NCBI GenBank assembly: GCA_023336205.1
Contig: JALQCR010000006.1
Location: forward strand, 161,496-225,495
Direction of reading: 5' to 3'
Origin: Pseudanabaena sp. Salubria-1
Lineage (GTDB): Bacteria > Cyanobacteriota > Cyanobacteriia > Pseudanabaenales > Pseudanabaenaceae
Length of the DNA: 64,000 nt
Part shown: positions 8,782 through 17,214 of the stretch, one piece after another
How the letters are laid out: the number at the start of each line of letters is the position of its first letter
Numbering within the stretch: the first letter of the stretch is position 1
Notes under the pieces: generated by a model
Seen by the model: the letters and a program-made list of their open reading frames with translations, nothing else
What the model was told of the DNA's origin: nothing
The model's database searches: none
Translations under genes and position numbers: made by a program

Positions 8782-10389
8782 TCATTCTAGTTTGGCGATC
8801 GCCTGTTTGTCGATCAGCACCTGATCCGTCAGCAAATCGCTCACAGTTGCCATCAAAACACGCCGATCATCGATTTCAAAATTAACGGCAATGCGATCGC
8901 TTCCTAACTGTCCTGAAGGATCGAGTCGCGCTATGCACACTTGATCGACCTCTGATTTTTTACTATTTGCGGCTAGCGATCGAAAATCTGATTGTTTCAG
9001 CAATTGACTGCTAGTCATGCGTCCAAAACTGTCATAGGTAACTTCAGCCTGTGAAATATCGGCAACCTCACCGATATCTAGCCAAATTTCGGTTTGTCCC
9101 GCGATCGCTGCTTGCAAAATTAAAGGCTCAGGGCGTTGGCAAGGATATTTTGTGCCCTTCTCAAACAATGTATAGAAAGAATATTGATGCAGATAAGGTT
9201 CCCAAAGACGAATTGCGTAGCTATGCCGTAAATGATCTACAATCGCGATCGCCTGACCAAGAACTAAAGCCCCATGAGCGACAGCCTCAAATGGCTTACC
9301 AAACTTGACTTTGGATTTGCCGAAATACGACATGATCAATTGCTGAATTGCCACAAGCTGGCAACTGCCGCCCACTAACAGAACTTGCTCGATCGCCGCT
9401 TTACTAATACCCCGATTTAGTCCAATAGTCAGAACTTCATCGATAGCTTCGCGCAACTGCTCAAGCATCAGATTTTGTTCAAGAATCTCCGTCAATTCAT
9501 CTTGATTAAGCCTCAATTCGTGAGAAATCAAATCCTCATCTAGCCAAATTTCTTTGACTTCCTGAACCACTGACAATTTAATTTTGATTTGTTCTGCTAT
9601 TTCTAAAATACTCAGCCAACTAGCTTCCCCAATTTGCGATCGCGTCCTTCCTACTTGCCGCAAAAAATGCTCAGCAATCCATCGGTCAATGTCAATTCCA
9701 CCAATATAAGCATCAGATTTGGCGATCGCTTCAGCTTTAGCAACTTGTTTGTGAGTGGTGGCGTTAGTGATCGGCGCAGTGCGCACTAAACTCAAATCTA
9801 ATGTGCCGCCCCCAAAATCAATCACTAATACCAGAGCATTTGGACGAGTAATCGCATAGCCCAGAGCAGCGGCAGTAGATTCATCAATAATTTGGAAGTT
9901 AGGAACTTGTAGACGTTCGGCAAAGTTACTAAACCAGTTGAGATATGCCTCAAATGCGCCAACGGGAACTGTAAAGATTAATTGCGTTGGCTGGATATCT
10001 TGTAATAGTAAGCGCTGCCATAATTCCGTCAAGAACACTTCCGCGATCGCTTCGGCATCATAAAGCTTGCCATCAATCTCACGCGCAGGCGATCGAAAAC
10101 TAGCAACAATATCTCGCTTAAATCCTTTGAACAATCTCTTTGATTGATTTTCTAATAAATATTGCGATCGCGCTTGTTCTCCAAATAGAAATTCCCCATA
10201 ATTCGTCTCATTGCCAAGTACATAGACTAAACTCGGCACTAGCCAAGCCGTTCCCTCATTTGTCTCAAAACCGTGAGAGATATTATCAAAATGCAAAGTT
10301 TTTGGTATAGCAATATCGCGATCGCTGTCCGTTGTAAGAATCGCGATCGCAGTATTACTAGTTCCAAAATCAATCGCAACAACAGTCAT
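8782..10389 (-). CDS. Hsp70 family (DnaK-like) ATPase
   Basis: 535 residues with the actin/Hsp70 ATPase signature: phosphate-1 VVAIDFGTSNTAIAIL at the N-terminus, phosphate-2 VLVIDFGGGTLDLSLV (about 195) and the adenosine motif VLLVGGSCQL (about 345). It is shorter than DnaK (about 635), and the C-terminal part does not look like a full substrate-binding lid. It is therefore a divergent Hsp70-like protein rather than the housekeeping chaperone. It is divergently transcribed from the secreted protein at 10501, with a perfect inverted repeat between them. Confidence 0.85.
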   Translation of the reverse strand: MTVVAIDFGTSNTAIAILTTDSDRDIAIPKTLHFDNISHGFETNEGTAWLVPSLVYVLGNETNYGEFLFGEQARSQYLLENQSKRLFKGFKRDIVASFRSPAREIDGKLYDAEAIAEVFLTELWQRLLLQDIQPTQLIFTVPVGAFEAYLNWFSNFAERLQVPNFQIIDESTAAALGYAITRPNALVLVIDFGGGTLDLSLVRTAPITNATTHKQVAKAEAIAKSDAYIGGIDIDRWIAEHFLRQVGRTRSQIGEASWLSILEIAEQIKIKLSVVQEVKEIWLDEDLISHELRLNQDELTEILEQNLMLEQLREAIDEVLTIGLNRGISKAAIEQVLLVGGSCQLVAIQQLIMSYFGKSKVKFGKPFEAVAHGALVLGQAIAIVDHLRHSYAIRLWEPYLHQYSFYTLFEKGTKYPCQRPEPLILQAAIAGQTEIWLDIGEVADISQAEVTYDSFGRMTSSQLLKQSDFRSLAANSKKSEVDQVCIARLDPSGQLGSDRIAVNFEIDDRRVLMATVSDLLTDQVLIDKQAIAKLE

Positions 10390-10427
10390 GTTTAGCTTGA
10401 GTTAAAGTAGTTATATGGCAATCTTAA

Positions 10428-10453
10428 ATAGTGTGTTCCCCTGAACACACTAT
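10428..10453. promoter_or_regulatory. Perfect 11-bp inverted repeat between divergent genes
   Basis: ATAGTGTGTTC and its reverse complement GAACACACTAT flank a 4-base CCCT centre. It lies 39 bases from the Hsp70-like start and 48 bases before the secreted-protein start. Position and symmetry fit an operator, but a hairpin repeat is equally possible. There is no T-run beside it, so a terminator is unlikely. Confidence 0.4.
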
Positions 10454-10500
10454 AGATACGGCTCTATGTTGTGTTCTGAAATATCAAGGAGCATAAACCC

Positions 10501-10959
10501 ATGAAAGTAATCATGACAGCGATCGCTACGCTTGGTGCAATGACTACATTTGCAGGCTCAGCGCTTGCTGATGTCTCAATTAGCATCAGATTTGGATCAA
10601 GTCCCTCGACCAACACCTATCGCACCTACGATTCCTATCGCTCTAATTATCAGCGTACTTATAGCAATCCTTACTACCAAAACTACAGACAGCATCGAAA
10701 TGTTAACTCTGGAGTAATTGTTCGGGAGATAGTCCCTAGCCATAATTACGGCAAAACATGGAACTATCCTTCCGCTCCTACAGTGATCTATTCTCCTAAT
10801 TTTCCTACGGCAAATCAATCGGTCTATAACCCATATAATGCCAACCTTGGAGGGTATAACAACTATCCTACAGCGAATCCATCGATGATCTATAACCCCT
10901 ATAACGTTAACCTTGGCGATCGCTATATTGTCGAGAAACGGATTATTCGCATTCGTTAA
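10501..10959 (+). CDS. Secreted Tyr/Asn-rich protein of unknown function
   Basis: 152 residues. A clear signal peptide (MKVIMTAIATLGAMTTFAGS then ALA-DVS cleavage site) leads into a low-complexity mature region rich in Tyr, Asn, Ser and Arg. Two near-repeats contain the NPYNxNLG motif. The start is well supported by AAGGAG ten bases upstream. I do not recognise a family. A strong bidirectional terminator follows at once. Confidence 0.6.
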   Translation: MKVIMTAIATLGAMTTFAGSALADVSISIRFGSSPSTNTYRTYDSYRSNYQRTYSNPYYQNYRQHRNVNSGVIVREIVPSHNYGKTWNYPSAPTVIYSPNFPTANQSVYNPYNANLGGYNNYPTANPSMIYNPYNVNLGDRYIVEKRIIRIR

Positions 10960-10992
10960 AAAAAAGAGCCTGCAAATGCAGGCTCTTTTTTT
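10959..10992. terminator. Bidirectional Rho-independent terminator
   Basis: Arms AAAAAAAGAGCCTGCA and TGCAGGCTCTTTTTTT are perfectly paired around a 2-base centre. An A-run on one side and a T-run on the other suit both the gene at 10501 (+) and the convergent cyclophilin (-). Confidence 0.85.
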
Positions 10993-10998
10993 GATTTT

Positions 10999-11781
10999 TT
11001 AAGCAGGTTGCTTAAGATTTTCTTCGCCTTTAGTGATTGTTATCGATTCAATGCGATCGCCGACTTGAATTTTTTCGACTAACTCCATGCCTTCAGTTAC
11101 ATAACCAAATACAGCATAGGAACCATCAAGAAAGTAAATATCATCAAGAGCTAAATAAAACTGGCAAGACGCAGAATTAGGAGACTGCGATCGCGCCATT
11201 GCGATCGCGCCCTTGTTGTGACGTAACTTTGGCTTTTGAGTGGGTGGTAAAACTTCGCCATAGATAGGCTGTTTTGCACCATCAGGCAAAATTTCTAGAG
11301 GAATATAACGAGGCTGTGAAGTTACGGGATCTGTAAAATTACCAGTCCCATTACCAAGGGGATCGCCACCTTGCGCGACAAATGGGGTTGGTTCTTTTAC
11401 CACTCGATGAAAAGTTAAGCCGTTATACAACCCACGCTTGACTAAATCAGCAAAATTCCCAGCGGTAACTGGTGCATTAGCACCATCAAGATCGATCTTA
11501 ACGGTTCCAGATTTTAGTTTTAATTCCACCGTTGCTGAGCCTTTAAGCTGGACAAATCTAGCAAGCGCAGCCTCTAGTGAGTTCTCAGGATTTGCACTAG
11601 GCTTAGGCGATGCAGGAATCGTTGCGATCGCGGTCGGCTTGCTGCTAGCTGTAGGTGAAGCAGTGGCTGATGCAATTGCTGAGGAAGTCGGCGAAGCGCT
11701 TGCGGAGACACCACCCGTATTTGTGCAACTTGTGAGCAAAACACTCACTGCTAAAAAACAACTAAAAATCCAACGTAACAT
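10999..11781 (-). CDS. Lipoprotein peptidyl-prolyl cis-trans isomerase, cyclophilin type
   Basis: 260 residues. An N-terminal signal with lipobox LLTSC predicts a lipid anchor. A Ser/Ala/Thr/Pro-rich linker (about 25-65) leads to a cyclophilin domain with GLTFHRVV, QGGDPLGNGTG and AMARSQSPNSASCQFY, the last matching the active-site stretch. It probably assists folding of exported proteins in the periplasm or lumen. It converges on the terminator shared with the secreted-protein gene. Confidence 0.88.
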   Translation of the reverse strand: MLRWIFSCFLAVSVLLTSCTNTGGVSASASPTSSAIASATASPTASSKPTAIATIPASPKPSANPENSLEAALARFVQLKGSATVELKLKSGTVKIDLDGANAPVTAGNFADLVKRGLYNGLTFHRVVKEPTPFVAQGGDPLGNGTGNFTDPVTSQPRYIPLEILPDGAKQPIYGEVLPPTQKPKLRHNKGAIAMARSQSPNSASCQFYLALDDIYFLDGSYAVFGYVTEGMELVEKIQVGDRIESITITKGEENLKQPA

Positions 11782-11818
11782 GTTTAACCCTTGATAACTA
11801 AAAAAACTACCTAGATGT

Positions 11819-11900
11819 AGGGTGTGTTAGCGCTAGCGTAACGCACCCAATAACCGCAATGGTACTTTAAGGGTGCGTTACGCTGACGCTAACGCACCCT
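11819..11900. repeat. 30-bp inverted repeat
   Basis: Arms 11819-11848 and 11871-11900 match except at three positions, around a 22-base loop. The core is GTAACGCACCC/GGGTGCGTTAC. It lies between the convergent ends of ycf4 and the upstream side of the cyclophilin gene. It looks like a dispersed cyanobacterial palindrome. Confidence 0.7.
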
Positions 11901-11901
11901 A

Positions 11902-11952
11902 CTATAACTAAATGAGATGTGGCGCAAAGCGCCGCATCTCATCTAGTTATAG
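11902..11952. terminator. Hairpin overlapping the ycf4 stop
   Basis: Imperfect arms centred on GGCGCAAAGCGCC; outer arms CTATAACTA (11902-11910) and TAGTTATAG (11944-11952). The ycf4 stop codon lies in the right arm. Confidence 0.55.
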
Positions 11953-12504
11953 CCCTTCCAATGGCACTGCCAAAAACTTGGCAATTTCTGCGGCACGATC
12001 TTCGAGAGCGGTTAAAGCGATCGGTTGACCAACCTCTGATAGAGGTAAGTCGCCTTTGCCCTTAACTCTCAGATATAAGGATCTCTTAGGACTCAGACCA
12101 TTGCGAATTTCGACACGAACCGCCTGTACATCAGCAATCTTGTAAGTAAATTCAATATTCTTGCTCTTACTACGTCCTTGCCGAAAAAGCGTCACCTTGC
12201 CATTATTGCGATCGAACTCGTTGTAGCCGCTACCATAATCGATCGCCATTACATATAGCAGGTATAGCTCTAGCAATGTACCTGCTACTCCATAAAAGGA
12301 AAGCGCCAAACCTTGAGGTACAAATTCCAACTGTAGAGGCTCAGAAAACGGCAGTAGATTAATCTTTAAGAAACTCGATATTCCTGCTAGCAAAAAGCCC
12401 GACGCACCTATGGCAACAATAACCGCAAAGCAATAGTTACTAAAGCGCCGTGACCCGACAATGTCATATCGCAGAACATTGGATTGAGATTTTGTAGTTA
12501 CCAT
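11947..12504 (-). CDS. ycf4: Photosystem I assembly protein Ycf4
   Basis: The family hallmarks are plain: VLRYDIVGSRRFSNY near the start, GASGFLLAGISSFL as the first membrane segment, LPFSEPLQLEFVPQGL, FYGVAGTLLELYL as the second membrane segment, then YNEFDRNNGKV and the C-terminal FLAVPLEGL. Ycf4 is a thylakoid protein that helps assemble the PSI core. The frame stays open to 12597, but I choose ATG 12504 because it gives 185 residues, the normal length, and starts directly before the conserved motif. The 31 extra residues of the longer frame are hydrophobic and not typical of the family. Confidence 0.93.
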   Translation of the reverse strand: MVTTKSQSNVLRYDIVGSRRFSNYCFAVIVAIGASGFLLAGISSFLKINLLPFSEPLQLEFVPQGLALSFYGVAGTLLELYLLYVMAIDYGSGYNEFDRNNGKVTLFRQGRSKSKNIEFTYKIADVQAVRVEIRNGLSPKRSLYLRVKGKGDLPLSEVGQPIALTALEDRAAEIAKFLAVPLEGL

Positions 12505-12865
12505 CGGTTGAAACAATATTAAAAAAATTACTATGTCAAGGAACAGTATATAGCTGCTTGCAGTCTCTAGTATGTGTAAACTACTGGTAAGTAGCAATTC
12601 TCTTGATCAAAACCAATTTTGAGATTTGCAAAGCATTTTAACGTTGCAAATCTCAAAATTAGTTTTGAGATTTGGGATCAATGACTAATAGCCTTAATAT
12701 GGAGAGTTACTGGATATATCTATGCTTCAGGCTGGTTGCGATCGCAATTCAGTTGTATCCCAAAAGATTTGCTAAGAAATGATGCGTAGAGTATCTTGAT
12801 TAGACAAGTGACTCAAGACTAATTTCCACCCGTTACTTACCGACAATTACCTCTCCAAATTAATC
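12505..12865. other. Intergenic region between ycf4 and a lipoprotein gene, with inverted repeat
   Basis: The genes diverge here, so both promoters should lie within it. A perfect 17-bp inverted repeat has arms 12615-12631 and 12644-12660 (AATTTTGAGATTTGCAA and its complement). No small gene was recognised. Confidence 0.55.
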
Positions 12866-13432
12866 GTGAAAAAATCACTCAATCATCACTTAAAGCAAAG
12901 CCTACTCGCAGCGATCGCCATTAGTTGTGTTGCGGTTATGTCAGCTTGCCAGCAACCACCAGCACCAAAAGAAACTGCGGCAACCACTAAACCCACAGCC
13001 GCAGCAACGGCAAGTCCGACAGCTTCTCCATCAGCATCTCCTACCACAAAGACTCCTGAATCTGCGCCAGATAAAAGCCCTGCAACTGCTGCTAGTCTTG
13101 ATAAGGTCGCAGGTGAATATACAGTCGTTTTAGACCCTAAAGTTTTAGCGGATGCTGAAAAAGAGGGTGTTAAATCCGTTACAGGTAAATGGACGATTAA
13201 ACCTGAGGGAACTTTTGAAGCTACCCTCAAAGCAGTTTCTACTAAAGATGAAGTCCAAGAAATCAAGACTGCTGGTAAAATTTCAATCAAAGATGGCAAG
13301 GTTGTTTCTCAAGTCGAATCTGTTAATGGAGAAAAACCACCCCAATCTCCTCCCGAACAGCCTTACACCTTGTCCGCAGATGGCAAAGAATTGCAAGCTG
13401 ATGGTCAGCCTGTTAAATTGGTCAGACAATAA
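12866..13432 (+). CDS. Lipoprotein with low-complexity linker, unknown function
   Basis: 188 residues from a GTG start. The basic N-terminus and hydrophobic stretch end in lipobox VMSAC, predicting a lipid-anchored protein. A Pro/Ala/Thr/Ser linker (about 30-75) is followed by a soluble domain of about 110 residues with GEYTVVLDPKV and GKWTIKPEGTFEATL. This resembles small beta-rich lipoprotein domains, but I cannot assign a family. A 26-bp perfect hairpin follows the stop. Confidence 0.6.
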   Translation: MKKSLNHHLKQSLLAAIAISCVAVMSACQQPPAPKETAATTKPTAAATASPTASPSASPTTKTPESAPDKSPATAASLDKVAGEYTVVLDPKVLADAEKEGVKSVTGKWTIKPEGTFEATLKAVSTKDEVQEIKTAGKISIKDGKVVSQVESVNGEKPPQSPPEQPYTLSADGKELQADGQPVKLVRQ

Positions 13433-13440
13433 TCTTGCCC

Positions 13441-13495
13441 AAATGTAAAAAAGCAAGCAAAATCACATCGTGATTTTGCTTGCTTTTTTACATTT
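13441..13495. terminator. Perfect 26-bp hairpin terminator
   Basis: Arms 13441-13466 and 13470-13495 are fully complementary with loop ATC. The core GCAAGCAAAATCAC/GTGATTTTGCTTGC is followed by a T-run inside the right arm. It lies 8 bases after the lipoprotein stop. Confidence 0.85.
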
Positions 13496-13621
13496 GTAAA
13501 TTCTCGAAATGATATTGTGATTTTGAGGATTTACAGTGCTTTGCGAGCACCCCCAAACTAAGAAAAGCTTTTCTCGTAGTTTGTTTGATCAAAAATTGCT
13601 GTATAAGGTGGTTTCAGTAAA

Positions 13622-14206
13622 TTAGAATGAGATCTTTTGAAATAATTCAAACAATGGCATTGTAAAACCAGCAATCACATCTTCCCCATCTAAAGCATCT
13701 GACTGCTTGAGTAAGCGATCGGGTTCTTGTGCTGAGCGATAGACTAAGACATAACGTAATTTTAGATTGATCACCCAAACTAAGCGTGAGCCATTCTCAA
13801 AATATTCCACAATTTTTTGATCGATTTCAGCGATTGTGTTGTTAGGTGAGAGAACCTCGATCGCTAAATCAGGTGCGCCATCTAAAAAGCCATCAGGCAA
13901 TTCGGTCAAGCCTTTTAACTTGTCTCTAGATACAAAGGAAATATCAGGCGATCGCTTGTTCCCATTTTTCATCGTGAAGGCTGTACTAGAGTCGAGAATA
14001 ACGCCTAGTCCTCTAGGCAAAATGTAATTCATCAGAGTCATAACGAGAAGGCTACAAGTGTATCCATGCAAAGCTCCTGAATTTCCCATATCAATTAGTT
14101 CTCCATTAACAAGCTCATAACATTTCCCATCTGTTAATGCCATTAGTTCTGCATCTGTCCAGATTTTCTTAGTTGTTGTTGGAGTTGAGAGTGCGATCGG
14201 GGACAT
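13622..14206 (-). CDS. Uma2 family (DUF820) PD-(D/E)XK nuclease-like protein
   Basis: 194 residues. The Uma2 pattern is visible: YELVNGELIDM near residue 32, SPDISFVSRDKL (about 95) and DLAIEVLSPNNT (about 112), where the Asp and Glu-x-Leu correspond to the nuclease-like catalytic core. These proteins are very numerous in cyanobacteria, often near IS elements, and their biological role is not established. It is probably intact. Confidence 0.85.
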   Translation of the reverse strand: MSPIALSTPTTTKKIWTDAELMALTDGKCYELVNGELIDMGNSGALHGYTCSLLVMTLMNYILPRGLGVILDSSTAFTMKNGNKRSPDISFVSRDKLKGLTELPDGFLDGAPDLAIEVLSPNNTIAEIDQKIVEYFENGSRLVWVINLKLRYVLVYRSAQEPDRLLKQSDALDGEDVIAGFTMPLFELFQKISF

Positions 14207-14364
14207 ATAAAACTCTTGATTGATTAGGTCAAAGGAAGGCTAGCGAGAATAAGTCTGATTCGTAATCTTTGAAGATCTATAAAGATGATAAAGGAGTAGA
14301 CAAACTAAATTTGAAGCTTTTATTTATAATCGATGACCTACAGAAAATAGTATTCCAAATTTCT

Positions 14365-15168
14365 TTAATATATTTTGGGAACTACAAAAACTTCAATATT
14401 TAAAGTGTCATTTTTTTGACATAAATCATTTTCTAAGCCAACTGGATTATTTATCCATTCATCTGGATCATAGACAAAGAATACTAATGTCTTTAAGTTT
14501 GGGAGCATTTTATACCTAGCAATATCATCAATCAACTGTTTGCCTAATTCTTTCGCATCCATACTTTCTCTAGTTTTTTTGACCTCTATACCAATTCCTG
14601 CATCTACAATAAAGAAATCTAATCTTGAGTTTTTCTCAGCAAAATTAGGTACGGCAACCTCAGGACGAATATCTTTGAAGAATAGCTTTAAAAGGGCATG
14701 TAATAAGTCTTGTGTATCGTATTCATCGTTGATTTCTAAAGCAACTCTATTGCTGTGCCTAATCTTAAGCTGTCTAGCTACTAAGTGGAATCTAGATATA
14801 ATCATTTTTACAAGTTCTAAGGCATCTGGCTGGATAACTTCATCATATTTAATCTCATGGTATAAGTCATCCTCTAATATAGAAATACTAGACTTTAAGG
14901 CATTAACTAAGAAAGACTTTAATTGAAGAAATTTATCTTCATAATAACCAAAAACTTGAATCTGCTTGCAATAATTAATTAGTTTGATTGGGCTGGAATT
15001 ATCCTTGAAGGAGCTATCTAATATGACAAAAACTCTATTGCTCCAAGAAAGCCATTCGGGAGAGTACCTCTCTGGAAATCCATACTGAGATTTCGTAGAA
15101 AAATTTTCATAGTTGAACTTATCCGCTTCCTTAAGTAATCTTTGAATTTGTGCTTTTAAAGTGTCCAT
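14365..15168 (-). CDS. PD-(D/E)XK nuclease, DpnII/MboI-like C-terminal domain
   Basis: 267 residues. The N-terminal half has no motif I recognise. The C-terminal half carries EINDEYDTQDLLHALLKLFF, then RLDFFIVDAGIGIEVKKTR (about 185-203), which supplies the D...E-x-K catalytic signature, followed by an alpha/beta core ending LVFFVYDPDEWINNPVGLENDL. This matches REase_DpnII-MboI-type domains (PF18742-like). No methyltransferase is adjacent, so it is not a standard restriction system. The neighbours are a PIN toxin pair and Uma2, suggesting an accessory patch. Confidence 0.7.
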   Translation of the reverse strand: MDTLKAQIQRLLKEADKFNYENFSTKSQYGFPERYSPEWLSWSNRVFVILDSSFKDNSSPIKLINYCKQIQVFGYYEDKFLQLKSFLVNALKSSISILEDDLYHEIKYDEVIQPDALELVKMIISRFHLVARQLKIRHSNRVALEINDEYDTQDLLHALLKLFFKDIRPEVAVPNFAEKNSRLDFFIVDAGIGIEVKKTRESMDAKELGKQLIDDIARYKMLPNLKTLVFFVYDPDEWINNPVGLENDLCQKNDTLNIEVFVVPKIY

Positions 15169-15225
15169 TTATCTATCAACTTGTTGTACTAATTTTAATT
15201 TATCAAGGAGATTTTCGGTAAGTAT

Positions 15226-15672
15226 CTATATCCATGACTCCAGAGAAAAAGGATAGACTTGATAAACTCGATTAAAGTCACTGTCAGCAGAAACCAAAAT
15301 CAAGCCATGCTGAATCGCCGTTGCTGCAATCCAAAGATCGTGATCGGTGAACCCCAAATTTTCAATAGTTACACTACGGCGCTTACTTTTATCCTTTGGG
15401 GCAAATTGGTTAAAAACTTTTGACTTAAGACTGCTGTAAATGCTGGCAGTTTCTTCATCAAGAAAATAAATCTCGACCTCAGATAGAAAACTTTGAATCG
15501 CCTCTAGATTTTTCTCCTTTCGTGCTGATCTTTCAGCCATGTACAACAGCTCTGCATGAGTGATAATGCTAACCCCAACTGTTTCAGAAGATATGAATTG
15601 CAATTTATCCGTAATCTTAGAATCACCATTGATGATGTAGCTGCAATGGTTGGTATCAATCAAATAAGCCAT
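15226..15672 (-). CDS. PIN-domain toxin, VapC-like
   Basis: 148 residues with the four acidic PIN positions in order: LIDTNHCS (Asp6), HAELLY (Glu41), FTDHDLWIAATA, and SADSDF. PIN toxins are Mg-dependent RNases that cleave tRNA or rRNA. The gene starts 9 bases after the stop of a small gene on the same strand that has the size and position of its antitoxin. Confidence 0.85.
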   Translation of the reverse strand: MAYLIDTNHCSYIINGDSKITDKLQFISSETVGVSIITHAELLYMAERSARKEKNLEAIQSFLSEVEIYFLDEETASIYSSLKSKVFNQFAPKDKSKRRSVTIENLGFTDHDLWIAATAIQHGLILVSADSDFNRVYQVYPFSLESWI

Positions 15673-15681
15673 AAATCAATA

Positions 15682-15948
15682 CTAAAACTCAGTTTTAGAG
15701 CGTGTTTCTCTTACAAAATCAAGACATTCAGCTAGATCGTCACCTTGCCAAGTCCCCGCATGACGCAACAAATCGCTGGCTTTTTTATTGCGCTTCAGAG
15801 GTGGAATACGGCGAAACTGCTTATTATTCGCATCGCCTTTAGCCTCAATCGAATCAATAAAACTGCTAACCAAGAAAAGACGCTCTAGCGGCAATTGAGA
15901 TATTTGCTGTTCAACTTTTTCACGTAACTCAGAGTAAGTCATACGCAC
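15682..15948 (-). CDS. Putative antitoxin paired with PIN toxin
   Basis: 88 residues, upstream of the PIN toxin with a 9-base gap, the usual antitoxin-first order. The N-terminal helix (SELREKVEQQISQLPLERLFLVSSFIDSIE) and basic centre (PPLKRNKKASDLLRHAG) fit a small antitoxin of the type found with cyanobacterial VapC genes. The C-terminal WQGDDLAECLDFVRETR probably binds the toxin. The assignment rests on position and size more than on a named motif. Confidence 0.7.
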   Translation of the reverse strand: MRMTYSELREKVEQQISQLPLERLFLVSSFIDSIEAKGDANNKQFRRIPPLKRNKKASDLLRHAGTWQGDDLAECLDFVRETRSKTEF

Positions 15949-16089
15949 ATCCTTTGGTTAGGTAAAACAATAGCAAACCTATTCTAATCATTATGTCATA
16001 GCTTATTTACTTGCATTGGCGTGGTATGTCGATCGCCAAAGTATTACTACGGGCTATAATCAACCGCAAGTCTATAAATTTTTGTAAAT

Positions 16090-17076
16090 ATGTCGTCTCC
16101 AACCCCTGACGTACCAGCGAGCGAGTCTCGCGAAGCCCGTACCCGCCAAATGCTCGGAATGAAAGGTGCGGACGTACAAGGAGCTTCAATCTGGAAGATC
16201 CGCCTGCAACTGATGAAGCCGATTACATGGATACCTCTGATGTGGGGCGTACTATGCGGTGCAGCCTCCTCTGGCGACTTTACTTGGTCGATTGAAAACG
16301 TATTTCGATCGCTACTTTGTATGCTCATGTCAGGTCCCCTACTGACAGGCTATACCCAGACGATTAACGATTACTACGATCGCGAAATTGACGCAATTAA
16401 CGAGCCATATCGTCCGATTCCCTCGGGAGCAATTTCCCTCAAGCAAGTCATTGCGCAAATTTGGATTTTGTGGCTGGGTGGCATTGCTGTAGCGGCAATC
16501 CTCGATGTCACCGCAGGTCATGCAGACTTTATCATGACAAAATTAGCGCTTGGTGGTTCATTTGTTGCCTATATCTACTCTGCGCCACCTTTGAAGCTCA
16601 AGCAAAATGGTTGGCTCGGCAACTATGCTCTCGGAGCAAGCTATATCGCTTTGCCTTGGTGGGCAGGTCATGCGCTTTATGGAACCCTCAACTGGACAGT
16701 CGTAGCCGTCACCCTGTTCTATAGCCTTGCTGGTTTAGGCATCGCGGTCGTCAATGATTTCAAAAGCGTCGAAGGCGATCGCGAATTAGGATTGAAGTCT
16801 TTACCCGTAATGTTTGGTGTGCAGAATGCGGCTTTGATATCGGCAACTGCGATCGATGTCTTCCAAATTGGCATCGCTGTTTATTTGGTCACTGTTGGTG
16901 AACAACTATTAGCTAGTTTAATCGTGCTGTTAGTAATTCCGCAGATTACATTTCAAGACATGTATTTCTTGCGTGATCCACTCAAAAATGATGTGAAATA
17001 TCAAGCCAGCGCTCAGCCTTTCCTTGTGATTGGGATGCTAGTTGCTGGAATCGCTATGGGACATGCGGGTATCTAA
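16090..17076 (+). CDS. chlG: Chlorophyll synthase ChlG
   Basis: 328 residues, UbiA prenyltransferase superfamily. It esterifies chlorophyllide a with phytyl or geranylgeranyl diphosphate at the membrane, the last step of chlorophyll a synthesis. The first Asp-rich motif is NDYYDREIDAINEPYRPIPSGAI (about 97-119) and the second is NDFKSVEGDRELGLKSLPVMFG (about 220). Between and after them lie about eight to nine membrane segments. ATG 16090 gives the expected length. A strong terminator follows immediately. Confidence 0.95.
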   Translation: MSSPTPDVPASESREARTRQMLGMKGADVQGASIWKIRLQLMKPITWIPLMWGVLCGAASSGDFTWSIENVFRSLLCMLMSGPLLTGYTQTINDYYDREIDAINEPYRPIPSGAISLKQVIAQIWILWLGGIAVAAILDVTAGHADFIMTKLALGGSFVAYIYSAPPLKLKQNGWLGNYALGASYIALPWWAGHALYGTLNWTVVAVTLFYSLAGLGIAVVNDFKSVEGDRELGLKSLPVMFGVQNAALISATAIDVFQIGIAVYLVTVGEQLLASLIVLLVIPQITFQDMYFLRDPLKNDVKYQASAQPFLVIGMLVAGIAMGHAGI

Positions 17077-17117
17077 AACAAAAAGGGGGGAGCAAAGCAC
17101 CCCCCTTTTTGTTTTAG
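17073..17117 (+). terminator. Terminator after chlG
   Basis: Perfect 18-bp arms (CTAAAACAAAAAGGGGGG and its complement) around a 9-base loop. The right arm ends in T-runs. The chlG stop codon lies within the left arm. Confidence 0.85.
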
Positions 17118-17214
17118 GGAAATAGCTCCTACAGGGTGATTTAGTGATGATCAATGTTGTCTATCATCTATATGCAAAGAGAACCGAAACGTCAGCGAGA
17201 ATTTGCCAATATTC

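Noticed and set aside
10428..10453. Inverted repeat as a terminator
   Set aside because: It lies between divergent starts and lacks a T-run.
11947..12597. Longer 216-residue Ycf4
   Set aside because: The first 31 residues are not found in the family; ATG 12504 gives the normal length and start.
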